From positions 1 through 64,000 of the forward strand of contig NZ_VUMD01000001.1 in assembly GCF_009696375.1 (NCBI RefSeq): a stretch of DNA of 64,000 bases, read 5' to 3'. Positions 53,982 through 63,526 of this stretch are shown one piece after another. The position numbers were made by a program, and so were the translations under genes. This DNA comes from Clostridium porci (GTDB taxonomy: Bacteria; Bacillota; Clostridia; Lachnospirales; Lachnospiraceae). Under the pieces are notes generated by a model that saw only the letters and a list, made by a program, of their open reading frames with translations, was not told the DNA's origin and searched no databases. Positions within the stretch are counted from its first letter, which is position 1. Each line of letters starts with the position of its first letter.

Positions 53982-55774
53982 AACGATTATTCAGATATAT
54001 GAAGGATTATAAGAAGGAGAGTGTTCTTGGCCCTCTTTTTAAGATGCTGGAGGCTAGCTTCGAGCTTTTTGTACCCCTGGTAGTGGCAAGCATGGTAGAT
54101 GTGGGAATCAAAAACCGGGATGGAGGATACATTATGAGGATGGGAGGCCTGCTGCTTATGTTGGCTATGATCGGACTGGCCTGCTCCCTCACAGCCCAGT
54201 ATTTTGCAGCTAAGGCAGCCGCAGGGATAGCTGCCCGTTTGAGAAATGATTTATTTGTTCATATTGGCGGCCTTTCCTATACAGAGCTGGATCAGTTGGG
54301 GAGCTCCGCCATGATTACCAGAATGACCAGCGATGTCAACCAGGTTCAGAATGGGCTCAATATGGCTCTGCGCCTGCTGCTGCGTTCCCCTTTTGTGGTT
54401 TTCGGAGCTATGGCTATGGCTTTTACAGTGGATGTAAGAACCGCTATGATATTTGTGGCAGCCATACCGGTTTTGTGCGTGGTGGTATTTGGAATTATGC
54501 TGGTGAGCATGCCTCTTTACAGAGCGGTTCAGAGACAGCTTGATAAGGTGCTCCTGCTTACCAGAGAAAGCCTGGCGGGAGTCCGGGTGATACGGGCTTT
54601 TAACCGGCAGAGGAGCGAGACTGAGAAATTCCAGGGCGAAAATGCCCGTTTGGTGAAGATGCAGGTGTTTGTCGGAAACACATCCTCTCTTTTAAATCCT
54701 GTTACCTATGTAATTCTCAATATAGCTTTAGTAGCCGTACTCTGGTCTGGAGCAGAGCAGGTGGAGGCGGGAGCCATCAGTCAGGGTAAGGTTATTGCCC
54801 TGGTAAACTATATGTCCCAGATTCTGGTAGAGCTTATTAAGATGGCAAATCTAATAATTTTAATTTCCAAAGCCATTGCCTGCATGAACCGGGTGGACGG
54901 AGTGTTCCAGGTGGAGAGCTCCATCCGGGAGCCCCAAAGAAAGGAAGAGGGAATAAAGTGGGGGGAAGTGTATACACCGGCAGCTCATGCAGAAGCCAGG
55001 CCGGAAGCGATAACAGCTTTTGCGCCAAAGGTAGAGTTCAGGGATATGGATTTTATCTATGAAGGCGCTGGGGCAGAGGCCTTAAAATCCATCTCATTTA
55101 AAGCTATGCCAGGACAGACCATTGGAGTGATTGGAGGAACAGGCTCTGGTAAAACAACTTTGGTGAATCTGATTCCCCGGTTTTATGAAGCGTCTGGAGG
55201 GCAGGTCCTGATTGACGGTACAGATGTGAAGGAGTACAGACTTAAGGAGCTGAGAGAGAAGGTGGGGATGGTTCCCCAGCATGCGTCGCTTTTTAAGGGA
55301 AGCCTTCGGGACAATATGAAATGGGGAAGGCAGAATGCGTCGGATGAGGAAATCTATGAGGCCCTGGAGATAGCCCAGGCCAGGGAATTTGTTGACAGCA
55401 AGGAGCAGGGATTGGAGCTTGCTATTGACCAGGAGGGAAGGAACCTGTCAGGAGGCCAGAGACAGCGCCTCACCATTGCAAGAGCTCTGGTGAGAAGGCC
55501 GGAAATCCTGATTTTAGACGACAGTGCGTCGGCTCTTGACTTTGCTACAGAAGCCAGGCTGCGGGCTGCGATTCGAGAGCATATGGATAACATGACTGTG
55601 TTCATTATCTCTCAGAGGGCCTCTGCCATACAAAATGCAGATATAATACTGGTGCTGGAGGATGGGCATCTGGCAGGCCTGGGAACCCACAGGGAGCTTC
55701 TTAGAAACTGTGAGGTTTACAGGGAAATATGCCTGTCCCAGCTATCTGAGGAGGTTGAGAAGGATGAGCAGTAG
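53978..55774 (+). CDS. Heterodimeric ABC exporter, subunit with degenerate site (BmrC-like)
   Basis: A 598-residue half-transporter: six-helix type IV exporter domain, then the ATPase with Walker A GGTGSGKTT (from 386) and canonical signature LSGGQ (490-494). Walker B is LILDDSASALD, so the catalytic Glu is Asp515, the mark of the degenerate ATP site in BmrC and TM287. It likely exports drugs or peptides together with the next protein. Start ATG 53978 has GGAG 6 nt upstream and overlaps the leader-peptide stop; the frame from 53924 uses TTG without a ribosome site. Confidence 0.92.
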   Translation: MKRLFRYMKDYKKESVLGPLFKMLEASFELFVPLVVASMVDVGIKNRDGGYIMRMGGLLLMLAMIGLACSLTAQYFAAKAAAGIAARLRNDLFVHIGGLSYTELDQLGSSAMITRMTSDVNQVQNGLNMALRLLLRSPFVVFGAMAMAFTVDVRTAMIFVAAIPVLCVVVFGIMLVSMPLYRAVQRQLDKVLLLTRESLAGVRVIRAFNRQRSETEKFQGENARLVKMQVFVGNTSSLLNPVTYVILNIALVAVLWSGAEQVEAGAISQGKVIALVNYMSQILVELIKMANLIILISKAIACMNRVDGVFQVESSIREPQRKEEGIKWGEVYTPAAHAEARPEAITAFAPKVEFRDMDFIYEGAGAEALKSISFKAMPGQTIGVIGGTGSGKTTLVNLIPRFYEASGGQVLIDGTDVKEYRLKELREKVGMVPQHASLFKGSLRDNMKWGRQNASDEEIYEALEIAQAREFVDSKEQGLELAIDQEGRNLSGGQRQRLTIARALVRRPEILILDDSASALDFATEARLRAAIREHMDNMTVFIISQRASAIQNADIILVLEDGHLAGLGTHRELLRNCEVYREICLSQLSEEVEKDEQ

Positions 55775-57533
55775 GAAGGCTTCTATGACGGGAGATACAG
55801 GCAGAGGGACCCTAAAGAAAATATTGGAATATATCAGGCAGTACAGGTGGGCGGTAATCCTTTCTCTGCTTCTGGCTCTGCTTACGGTTGCCCTTACCTT
55901 GTATGTTCCTGTCCTGATTGGCCAGGCAGTGGATTGTGTTGTGGCAAAGGGACAGGTGGATTTCAGGGAAATTGCAAAAATAATATGGAAAATTCTGGTG
56001 ATAGTAGCTCTTGCGGCTGCTGCCCAGTGGCTGATGAACCACATTCATAACAGGATTACCTACCGGGTGGTGATGGATATACGCACAAAAGCATTCAAGC
56101 ATGTGGAACGGCTGCCTCTGAGGTATCTGGATTCTCAGCCATCCGGGGACATTCTCAGCCGCATGATCGCAGATGTGGATCAGTTTTCGGAAGGGCTTTT
56201 AATGGGCTTTACTCAGCTGTTTACAGGCGTGATGACCATTGGCGGCACATTGGCCTTTATGGTTTTGATCAATCCTTTTATTACAGTTGTCGTTGTGCTT
56301 CTGACACCCCTTTCCTTGTTTGTGGCCAGCTTTATCGCAAAGAAAACCTTTACGATGTTTCAGCGCCAGTCGGAAACCAGAGGAGAGCTGACGGCTCTTA
56401 CAAATGAGATGCTGGGCAACATGAAGCTGGTTCAGGCTTTCGGCTGTGAAAGTCAGGTTCAGTCCCGGTTTGAAGCGCTCAGCAAGCGGCTGGAAGGGTA
56501 CAGCCTGAAGGCTGTGTTTTTTTCATCTATAACAAATCCGGCTACCCGGTTTGTCAACAGTATGGTATATGCGGCTGTAGGAATGACCGGAGCCTGGGGG
56601 GCGATTCAGGGATTTATGACGGTAGGGCAGCTGACCAGCTTTTTAAGCTACGCTAACCAGTATACAAAACCCTTTAATGAAATTTCGGGAGTGGTGACTG
56701 AGCTCCAGAATGCGCTGGCCTGTGCGGCCAGGGTCTTTGAGCTGATGGATGAGGCGGTCATTCCAGAGGATAAGGAGGACGCTGTAAAGCTGGAGCAGGC
56801 CAGGGGAAGGGTGGAGCTTCAGGCTGTAAGCTTTTCCTATGAGCCGGATCAGAGGCTGATTGAGAATTTAAATCTGGAGGTGGAGCCTGGGCAGAGAGTG
56901 GCCATTGTAGGTCCTACAGGCTGTGGAAAGACAACCATGATCAATCTTCTGATGAGGTTTTATGACGTAAGATCAGGGGCCATCAAGGTAGATGGACGGG
57001 ATATAAGGGACGTTACAAGAGAGAGCCTTCGCGCAAGCTACGGAATGGTGCTTCAGGAAACCTGGCTTAAGTCAGGAACCATACGGGAAAATATTGCATA
57101 TGGGAGGCCGGAGGCATCAGAGGAGGAGATCGTGCAGGCTTCGAAGGCGGCTCATGCCCATGGATTTATCATGCGTATGCCTCAGGGCTATGATACCATT
57201 ATCAGCGAGGAAGCCGGAAACCTGTCTCAGGGCCAAAAACAGCTGCTTTGTATTGCCAGGGTTATGCTCTGTTTGCCGCCTATGCTGATATTGGATGAAG
57301 CTACCTCCTCCATCGATACCAGGACGGAGCTGCAGGTACAGAAGGCCTTTGCACAGATGATGAAGGGAAGAACCTGCTTTATTGTAGCCCACCGCCTGTC
57401 TACCATTAAGGAGGCGGATGTGATCCTGGTGATGAAGGAAGGAAGGATATTGGAGAAGGGACGGCATGAGGAGCTTCTTGAACAAAAGGGCTTCTATGCA
57501 GCATTATATAAAAGTCAGTTTGCAGGCGTATAA
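55764..57533 (+). CDS. Heterodimeric ABC exporter, catalytic subunit (BmrD-like)
   Basis: A 589-residue half-transporter with six helices and an ATPase domain: Walker A GPTGCGKTT (from 383), Walker B ILDEATSSID with catalytic Glu512, and switch His in VAHRLSTI. Its signature is LSQGQ (487-491) in place of LSGGQ; in the heterodimer this faces the degenerate Asp515 site of the partner, as in TM287/288. ATG 55764 overlaps the upstream gene by 11 bp with GAGGAGG before it; the longer frame from 55662 lies inside the upstream gene. Confidence 0.93.
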   Translation: MSSRKASMTGDTGRGTLKKILEYIRQYRWAVILSLLLALLTVALTLYVPVLIGQAVDCVVAKGQVDFREIAKIIWKILVIVALAAAAQWLMNHIHNRITYRVVMDIRTKAFKHVERLPLRYLDSQPSGDILSRMIADVDQFSEGLLMGFTQLFTGVMTIGGTLAFMVLINPFITVVVVLLTPLSLFVASFIAKKTFTMFQRQSETRGELTALTNEMLGNMKLVQAFGCESQVQSRFEALSKRLEGYSLKAVFFSSITNPATRFVNSMVYAAVGMTGAWGAIQGFMTVGQLTSFLSYANQYTKPFNEISGVVTELQNALACAARVFELMDEAVIPEDKEDAVKLEQARGRVELQAVSFSYEPDQRLIENLNLEVEPGQRVAIVGPTGCGKTTMINLLMRFYDVRSGAIKVDGRDIRDVTRESLRASYGMVLQETWLKSGTIRENIAYGRPEASEEEIVQASKAAHAHGFIMRMPQGYDTIISEEAGNLSQGQKQLLCIARVMLCLPPMLILDEATSSIDTRTELQVQKAFAQMMKGRTCFIVAHRLSTIKEADVILVMKEGRILEKGRHEELLEQKGFYAALYKSQFAGV

Positions 57534-57614
57534 GGAGGGCCGTGAAGCGGAAGGAGCCGCAAATGGATTGCATCCTCCATGGAGCATTGGAATAGAAGGG
57601 TGAAAGGGATAGAT

Positions 57615-58313
57615 ATGAAGGAAGGAAAATACAATCTGCTGATTGCGGATGATGAGAAGGAAATCAGAGATATTTTGCGGCTGCTTCTGGAAGGGGAGGG
57701 ATACGAGCTTAGCATTGCGGAAAATGGGAGGGAAGCCATAGACCTTGCTTCGGATGAAATCGATCTGTATATTCTGGACGTAAATATGCCGGAGCTGTCC
57801 GGCTTTATGGCGGGAGCAGAAATAAGGAAGCGCTATGAGGCGCCCATGATTTTTTTGACGGCATATTCCGGTGAGTCTGATAAGGTGATGGGCTTTTCGG
57901 TTGGGGCGGATGATTATATTGTCAAGCCCTTTTCCAATATGGAGCTTTTGATGCGTATAAAGGCGGTTTTACGCAGAAGTGAACGAGGATGCGCAAAGGG
58001 GCTGGCGGGTAAGAAAAGTAAGCTTCTGTTTCAGGATCTGGCATTAAACCTGGAGAATCAGTCGGTTCTGCGGCAGGATGAGGTGATTCCGCTGACTCAT
58101 ACGGAATTTAAGATCCTGGAGCTTCTGGTGACTCACAAGCGGAAAATCTATACCCTTGAAAATATTTATCAGAGCATTTGGGAGGAGAATGCTGTAGGTG
58201 ACAGTACCATTATGGTGCATATTAAAAATATAAGAAAAAAATTAGGGGATGATTCCAGAAATCCGAAATACATAAAAACGGCATGGGGAAGAGGGTATTA
58301 TGTGGAGGAGTAG
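57615..58313 (+). CDS. OmpR/PhoB-type response regulator
   Basis: A 232-residue regulator: receiver with Asp12-Asp13, phosphoacceptor Asp55 (YILDVNMPELSG), FLTAYS and YIVKPFSNMELLMRI, then a winged-helix DNA-binding domain (LTHTEFKILELLVTHKRKIY, KNIRKKLGDDSRNPKYIKTA). ATG 57615 is used for its receiver-like start; the frame from 57579 is longer by 12 residues. It follows the ABC exporter genes by about 80 bp and overlaps its kinase by 14 bp. Confidence 0.92.
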   Translation: MKEGKYNLLIADDEKEIRDILRLLLEGEGYELSIAENGREAIDLASDEIDLYILDVNMPELSGFMAGAEIRKRYEAPMIFLTAYSGESDKVMGFSVGADDYIVKPFSNMELLMRIKAVLRRSERGCAKGLAGKKSKLLFQDLALNLENQSVLRQDEVIPLTHTEFKILELLVTHKRKIYTLENIYQSIWEENAVGDSTIMVHIKNIRKKLGDDSRNPKYIKTAWGRGYYVEE

Positions 58314-59340
58314 AAAAAAAGAAAGAAGAGAACGGCTTTCCTGGGAAGTGCTGGGAATATTGGGCGCGACGGCAGCCATAGCCATATTCTTTTTTGGTTT
58401 TTTATATTATACAGCAATGTCTGTGGCAACCACATATTATGAAGAAAAGGATATTTACCTGACAGAAATGCAGATACTGACCATGAATGGGTGGATACGC
58501 AGCCTAAGCCTTTGTGCGGCAGTTATTTTCTTTGTGGCCCTGTTTTTATTTTTGATGGCTCAGAAATTAATGTATCTGCGGGAGATCATCCATGGGGTGG
58601 AGGCTCTTAGAACACACAGAATGGATTTTGTTATACCGGTGGAGGGGAACAACGAGTTGGCGGAGCTGGCCCAAAGCATTAATTTTCTCGCTGAAACGGA
58701 ACGAATGATGAAAGCCAGGGAAAGTGAGATGCAAAAGGAACGAGAGGGATTGATACGTACACTGTCACATGATATCAGGACGCCTTTGACAGCGATTTTA
58801 TCCTATACGGAGTATATGAAGCAGAAAGGTCAGCCGGAACCGGAGGAAGTGTATGAATATGTTGGACTGATGGGACGTAAGGCGCAGCAGATAAAGGAGC
58901 TGACGGACCGCCTTTTAGATACGGGACGAAGAAGCTCGGAGCGAATCGATAATGGAAAGCTGCTGATGGAGCAGCTGGCTGCGGAATGGGAGGATGGATT
59001 GGAGGAAGAGTTTGACTGTACAGTTCATTTGGAACACTGCCCCGCATTTTCGGGAACCTTTGATGTACAGGAACTGAGACGGATTTTTGATAATCTAGCT
59101 TCAAATGTGGAAAAATATGCCGACCCCGAAGGTAAGGTAGAGCTGTGGGTGTCTGAGCAGGGGGAGGGCCTGGTAATACGGCAGAGGAACAGGAGAAAGG
59201 CGGAGAAAGCGAAGGTGGAGAGCCACAAGCTTGGATTAGAAAGCATTCGCCAGATTGCGCGCAACCATGGCGGGGATGTAGATACCGAATCAGATGAGAG
59301 TATGTTTGAAATTCGGATTCTGCTTTCTGGGATACTCTGA
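58300..59340 (+). CDS. Membrane sensor histidine kinase
   Basis: A 346-residue kinase with two membrane helices (residues 16-40 and 68-90) and a short external loop, a HAMP-like linker, HisKA H-box LSHDIRTPLTAILSYTEYM (His157), and an ATPase domain with N box DNLASNVEKYADPEG. The G1 box (DxGxG) is missing and replaced by a basic RQRNRRKAEKAK stretch before SHKLGLESI, a pattern seen in VanS-like and other small-loop kinases. It pairs with the overlapping response regulator. Confidence 0.88.
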   Translation: MWRSRKKERRERLSWEVLGILGATAAIAIFFFGFLYYTAMSVATTYYEEKDIYLTEMQILTMNGWIRSLSLCAAVIFFVALFLFLMAQKLMYLREIIHGVEALRTHRMDFVIPVEGNNELAELAQSINFLAETERMMKARESEMQKEREGLIRTLSHDIRTPLTAILSYTEYMKQKGQPEPEEVYEYVGLMGRKAQQIKELTDRLLDTGRRSSERIDNGKLLMEQLAAEWEDGLEEEFDCTVHLEHCPAFSGTFDVQELRRIFDNLASNVEKYADPEGKVELWVSEQGEGLVIRQRNRRKAEKAKVESHKLGLESIRQIARNHGGDVDTESDESMFEIRILLSGIL

Positions 59341-59362
59341 ACTGAGGGGTAAATGGAGGTAT

Positions 59363-59392
59363 CTTTAGAATTCTTTAGAAATATCTCTTAAC
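59363..59392 (+). promoter_or_regulatory. Tandem 10-bp direct repeats, candidate regulator site
   Basis: CTTTAGAATT (59363-59372) and CTTTAGAAAT (59373-59382), followed by a weaker ATCTCTTAAC. Repeats with one-turn spacing are what OmpR-type dimers bind. They lie after the kinase gene and about 85 bp before the small membrane protein. Confidence 0.5.
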
Positions 59393-59466
59393 TTTTTTTA
59401 TAAATTCCTGCTACGATACTCTCATCAAAGGCAAACAAAGCCAAAAGAAAGAGAGGAAATGAGGAA

Positions 59467-59805
59467 ATGATTTTAACTTCGTTAGATATGCTGGTGATTG
59501 TATTTTTATCCATGAGTGTTGTAAGTGTGCTGGGAATATTGCTCCTTTTTTTGCTGAAAAGTGAGAAAATAACAAAGGTTATTTTTTATTTTCTTGCAGG
59601 GCTAGGTATGGCAACTGCATATATGAACAGCGCCAGTACCCCTCCGGGCTTTATGGGGGAGGTAGTGACAGGATGGGGGCTGGGAGGGCTCAGCGCTGTT
59701 GCGATCCTTGTGCAGATAATAGGGAAAACACAAAAAAGCTTTATGGCTGCTAAAATACTGGTAACGGTATCTGTTCTGGCCGGTATCGTAAATCTTTTTC
59801 TTTGA
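59467..59805 (+). CDS. Small four-helix membrane protein
   Basis: A 112-residue very hydrophobic protein with about four predicted helices (near 8-28, 36-53, 66-86 and 93-111). No family recognised. AGAGAGG...GAGG lies before the ATG. Its position directly after a two-component system and behind direct repeats suggests it is a target of that system. Confidence 0.65.
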   Translation: MILTSLDMLVIVFLSMSVVSVLGILLLFLLKSEKITKVIFYFLAGLGMATAYMNSASTPPGFMGEVVTGWGLGGLSAVAILVQIIGKTQKSFMAAKILVTVSVLAGIVNLFL

Positions 59806-59980
59806 GAGGCTTTTTAAGGTGTACAGGAGCAGTCTCTAAGGCTACTTATGAGTCTCATAAAATTGCTTGTTGAACCGATCCTCCCCATGTTTATAAAATT
59901 TTAGCAGACAATCAGCATGAGTTCAGGTATAATAACGGATGTAGTCTGAATTGAAACATGTAAAGGAGGAATAGCAGACA

Positions 59981-61336
59981 ATGGAATCTGACCCTCAAGC
60001 GGCCAATATTCTGTTACAAATCACCATTCTTGTCATACTGACCCTTATCAATGCCTTTTTTTCAGGCTCCGAGATGGCGGTTGTATCTGTGAACAAGAAC
60101 AAAATTCACCGTCTGGCAGAGCAGGGCAATAAAAACGCGGCCCTGATCCAGCGGCTGATGGAGGACTCTACGGTATTTTTGTCCACCATCCAGGTAGCGA
60201 TTACCCTGGCTGGATTCTTCTCCAGCGCATCGGCGGCCACAGGCATTGCCCAGGTACTGGCAGTGCGTATGGCCCGGCTGAATATACCCTACAGCCAGGC
60301 AGCCGCAGGCTTTGTGGTGACGCTTATCCTCGCCTATTTTAATCTGGTATTTGGAGAGTTGGTACCAAAGCGTGTGGCCCTTCAGAAGGCGGAGGCTTTC
60401 AGTCTGTTTTGCGTCCGTCCCATTTACCGTATTTCCCGGATTATGAATCCCTTTATCAGATTGCTGTCTCTGTCTACCAGCGGCTTTTTAAAGCTGATCG
60501 GTATGCACAAGGAGGCTCTGGAGACGGAGGTGTCAGAGGAGGAGATTAAATCCATGCTGAAAACTGGCAGTGAAAATGGAGTGTTCAACGATATTGAGAA
60601 GGAAATGATTACGTCTATTTTTTCCTTCGATGACAAGCGGGCTAAGGAGGTCATGGTGCCCAGGCAGGATATGGTTGTAATTAACGGGGGGGAGTCGCTG
60701 GAATCGTATATTGATAAGATCCTTCAGTCCAGGCATGGAAGAATCCCGGTGTATGAAGGAGAGATCGATAACATAATCGGTATTTTGTCAGTGAGCGATC
60801 TGATGATTCAGGCTAGAAAGCAGCCTATTCAGGACATAGATATACGGCCTTTTTTAAAGCAACCCTACTTTGTGCCGGAAAACCGAAGAACCGACGTGCT
60901 TTTTAAAGAAATGCAGAGGAGCAAGACGAAGCTGGCCATTCTGATTGACGAATACGGAGGTGTATCGGGACTGGTAACTCTGGAGGATTTAATTGAGGAA
61001 ATCGTAGGGGAGATTCACGATGAGTATGAGGAGGTGGAGCCGCAGTTTGTTGAGCTGATACCTCACAGTACCTACCAGGTATCCGGGGGAATTTCCATAT
61101 TTGATTTGAATGAAGCCCTTCCTTTAAACATAAACAGTATCTGCGATACGCTGTCTGGTTATCTCATGGAGCAGCTTGGGTATATTCCAAACCCGCAGCA
61201 GCTTCCGCTGACGCTGTCCACCTCGGAAGCGGATTATGAGATTGAAGTCATGGAGGATAAGGTGATCAGCTGTGTAAGGCTGGTTCTAAAGGAACAGAAG
61301 CAGCGCAATGAGGCCCAGGAGCTGAAAGGGCCGTAA
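59981..61336 (+). CDS. CNNM/HlyC-CorC family CBS-domain membrane protein
   Basis: A 451-residue protein with a DUF21/CNNM transmembrane domain (FFSGSEMAVVSVNKNKIHRL), an EVSEEEIKSMLKTGSENGVF linker, two CBS domains (KEVMVPRQDMVVI... and VSDLMIQARK...) and a C-terminal CorC/HlyC domain. Relatives are implicated in magnesium or cobalt transport. AAAGGAGG precedes the ATG. Confidence 0.92.
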   Translation: MESDPQAANILLQITILVILTLINAFFSGSEMAVVSVNKNKIHRLAEQGNKNAALIQRLMEDSTVFLSTIQVAITLAGFFSSASAATGIAQVLAVRMARLNIPYSQAAAGFVVTLILAYFNLVFGELVPKRVALQKAEAFSLFCVRPIYRISRIMNPFIRLLSLSTSGFLKLIGMHKEALETEVSEEEIKSMLKTGSENGVFNDIEKEMITSIFSFDDKRAKEVMVPRQDMVVINGGESLESYIDKILQSRHGRIPVYEGEIDNIIGILSVSDLMIQARKQPIQDIDIRPFLKQPYFVPENRRTDVLFKEMQRSKTKLAILIDEYGGVSGLVTLEDLIEEIVGEIHDEYEEVEPQFVELIPHSTYQVSGGISIFDLNEALPLNINSICDTLSGYLMEQLGYIPNPQQLPLTLSTSEADYEIEVMEDKVISCVRLVLKEQKQRNEAQELKGP

Positions 61337-61345
61337 GGATATATA

Positions 61346-61395
61346 AAAACAACCGGTATACTCCAGTCCTGGCTTATGGAGTACCGGTTGTTTTT
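61346..61395. terminator. Bidirectional terminator
   Basis: AAAACAACCGGTATACTCCA (61346-61365) with TGGAGTACCGGTTGTTTTT (61377-61395), A-rich on one side and T-rich on the other, between the convergent CBS-domain and ychF genes. Confidence 0.85.
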
Positions 61396-61560
61396 AGTTT
61401 ACTGGAAAGCAGCTTATCTTTCTTCTGAGGCCATGAGAGTGCCTGTTCAAATGCTATATCCGGGAAGACTTTAATGCTAAATCGACGTTTGGGACATCCT
61501 CATGACTTTGTTGACATATCAGGCCTTCGTTTCATTTCCAATAAATGTAATTTCATGCTT

Positions 61561-62658
61561 TTATACATTGAAGCGGAAGAGCACTACATCTCCGTCCTTC
61601 ATCACATAATCCTTACCCTCTGAGCGCACGAGTCCTTTTTCCTTGGCTGCGGCCATGCTGCCGCAATTCATCAGGTCATCATAGCTTACGACTTCGGCGC
61701 GGATGAAGCCGCGTTCAAAATCACTATGAATTTTTCCTGCCGCCTGAGGAGCCCTTGTGCCTTCCTTGATGGTCCATGCGCGGCTTTCCTGTGGGCCGGC
61801 TGTGAGATAACTCATCAGGCCAAGGATGCGGTAGCTGGCTGCGATGAGCTTTTCAAGGCCGGATTCTGTAAGACCTAAGTCATCTAAGAACATAGCCCTT
61901 TCTTCATCCTCCAGTTCGGCCAGCTCCTGCTCGATCTCAGCGCAGATTACGAATACTTCGCTGCCGCTTTCAGCTGCAAAGCTACGGACTGTCTGTACAT
62001 AGGAATTATCTGCGCCGTCATTTGCAAGGTCATCCTCAGCTACGTTGGCTGCGAAAATAACAGGCTTCCAGGTAAGAAGGGTAAGGGTATTGATAAATTC
62101 GGCAGTATCTTCATCTTCAGTTTTAAAGCTGCGGGCCAGCTTGCCCTCCTCCAGGTGGGCCTTTAAGGCTTTTAAAAGCTCCACCTCCTTTGCCAGCTCT
62201 TTGTTGTTGAAGGCTCCTTTGGACTGCTTGGCAATCCGCCGTTCCAGCATCTCAATATCGGAGAAAATAAGTTCCAGATTAATGGTCTCGATGTCCCTCA
62301 GAGGATTTACACTTCCGTCTACATGAATGACGTTGGGGTTATCGAAGCAGCGGACTACGTGAATGATAGCATCTACCTCCCGAATATTGGACAGAAACTG
62401 ATTGCCAAGACCTTCGCCTTTGGAGGCGCCTTTTACCAGGCCCGCGATATCTACAAATTCAATGACAGCGGGAGTAGTTTTTGCGGAATGGTACATGGCG
62501 GTCAGCTTATCCAGACGCTCGTCAGGAACAGGCACTACGCCTACATTGGGGTCAATGGTACAGAAGGGATAGTTGGCAGATTCTGCTCCTGCCTTTGTCA
62601 GAGAGTTAAAAAGCGTACTTTTACCTACATTTGGGAGTCCTACGATACCTAATTTCAT
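61561..62658 (-). CDS. ychF: Redox-regulated ATPase YchF/Ola1
   Basis: A 365-residue Obg-family P-loop protein that hydrolyses ATP. MKLGIVGLPNVGKSTLFNSL is the G1 region, followed by YPFCTIDPNVGVVPVPDERL, VDIAGLVKGASKGEGLGNQF (G3) and a C-terminal TGS domain (AWTIKEGTRAPQAAGKIHSD). It is a conserved ribosome-associated stress protein. Confidence 0.96.
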   Translation of the reverse strand: MKLGIVGLPNVGKSTLFNSLTKAGAESANYPFCTIDPNVGVVPVPDERLDKLTAMYHSAKTTPAVIEFVDIAGLVKGASKGEGLGNQFLSNIREVDAIIHVVRCFDNPNVIHVDGSVNPLRDIETINLELIFSDIEMLERRIAKQSKGAFNNKELAKEVELLKALKAHLEEGKLARSFKTEDEDTAEFINTLTLLTWKPVIFAANVAEDDLANDGADNSYVQTVRSFAAESGSEVFVICAEIEQELAELEDEERAMFLDDLGLTESGLEKLIAASYRILGLMSYLTAGPQESRAWTIKEGTRAPQAAGKIHSDFERGFIRAEVVSYDDLMNCGSMAAAKEKGLVRSEGKDYVMKDGDVVLFRFNV

Positions 62659-62764
62659 TTTTATCTTTACCTGTCTGAAAACCCTTGATTTTACGGAGTT
62701 TTCGCCTTTCTCTATATTTTTATTACACCCTTTTTACACCTTTTTTCAACTGTGGGTGTAACTG

Positions 62765-63243
62765 TTTCAAATTGATGAACAGCATTTACAAGGGACTCGT
62801 CCGTAACATGACTTTGTTTTCGGTGGGCCAGAACGCCAATAGCCCCGGTCATGTCGATATTCAAGGCTTTTGTTGACTGTCAGAGTTGCTTATTCCAATC
62901 AACGGCGATCCATGTCAGGCCTATCAATTCAGCCGTCCTCAATCCCGTTTCCAAAAGTAACGCATACTGTCTGTACTTGTGCGAACGTGCCGCTGCTTTC
63001 AACATTTTTCAATTGTGATATACGCTTGTCGAATGGTTGACCCTGCATAAGGGGTTTCCATTCGATTTAGAACCGCTTTGCAGTGTATGGGTTTTACATC
63101 AGCTATGCACATAGACCCGCTCACTGGCTGAATATTCCATTTATAACGTTCTCAATAATTCCGCTTTGTGTTCAGAGCAAGGTCACAAATAATATTGTCA
63201 ACCCAATAATTGAACCACCTTTGCCTTTTAAATTTTTTCCCAT
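62765..63243 (-). pseudogene. Decayed Tn916/Tn1549-type integrase
   Basis: A minus-strand tyrosine recombinase broken into pieces. AAGGAG precedes ATG 63243, which opens MGKNLKGKG and then stops at 63172. A second piece near 63005-63108 reads IADVKPIHCKAVLNRM and YAGSTIRQAYITIEK. After a frameshift and a deletion comes KYRQYALLLETGLRTAELIG (62905-63005), and after another frameshift LTVNKSLEYRHDRGYWRSGP (about 62810-62890). These match the core of conjugative-transposon integrases; the C terminus with the catalytic Tyr is missing. It is inactive. Confidence 0.8.
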
Positions 63244-63358
63244 ACCGGACTCCTTTCTCTACAAAAAAGAGTCCAACGCGACTATAAAGTATAGCATAAA
63301 GACTCCGATTTTTCAATCTAATTCGGCAAATAATACCGCATTGTAATTGTAAGTTTCT

Positions 63359-63526
63359 CTATATAGAAAGTTCCCTCTGGATATATTCCTTAAATTCTCT
63401 TCGTTTAACCAGCTTCCGCGTACCGATATACAGCACAAACGGACAATTAGGCTGCTCCAACATGGTATCAATCTTGTTGATACCGATATTGCTGTATTCA
63501 GCCACTTCCCGTATAGTCAAAGTCAT
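63359..63526 (-). CDS. Excisionase-like small DNA-binding protein
   Basis: A 55-residue frame starting MTLTIREVAEYSNIGINKID and continuing CPFVLYIGTRKLVKRREF, matching the helix-turn-helix excisionase (Xis) proteins next to integrases of Tn916/Tn1549-type elements. Its ATG overlaps the TGA of the short upstream frame (ATGA at 63526-63523), so translation is coupled. Unlike the integrase it appears intact. Confidence 0.7.
   Translation of the reverse strand: MTLTIREVAEYSNIGINKIDTMLEQPNCPFVLYIGTRKLVKRREFKEYIQRELSI

Noticed and set aside
55662-55763. Longer N terminus for the second ABC subunit
   Set aside because: It would overlap 113 bases of the first subunit gene; ATG 55764 has a GAGGAGG ribosome site.
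57563-57595. Ten-codon ORF after AAGGAG before the response regulator
   Set aside because: Too short and without overlap or structure linking it to the next gene; chance is likely.
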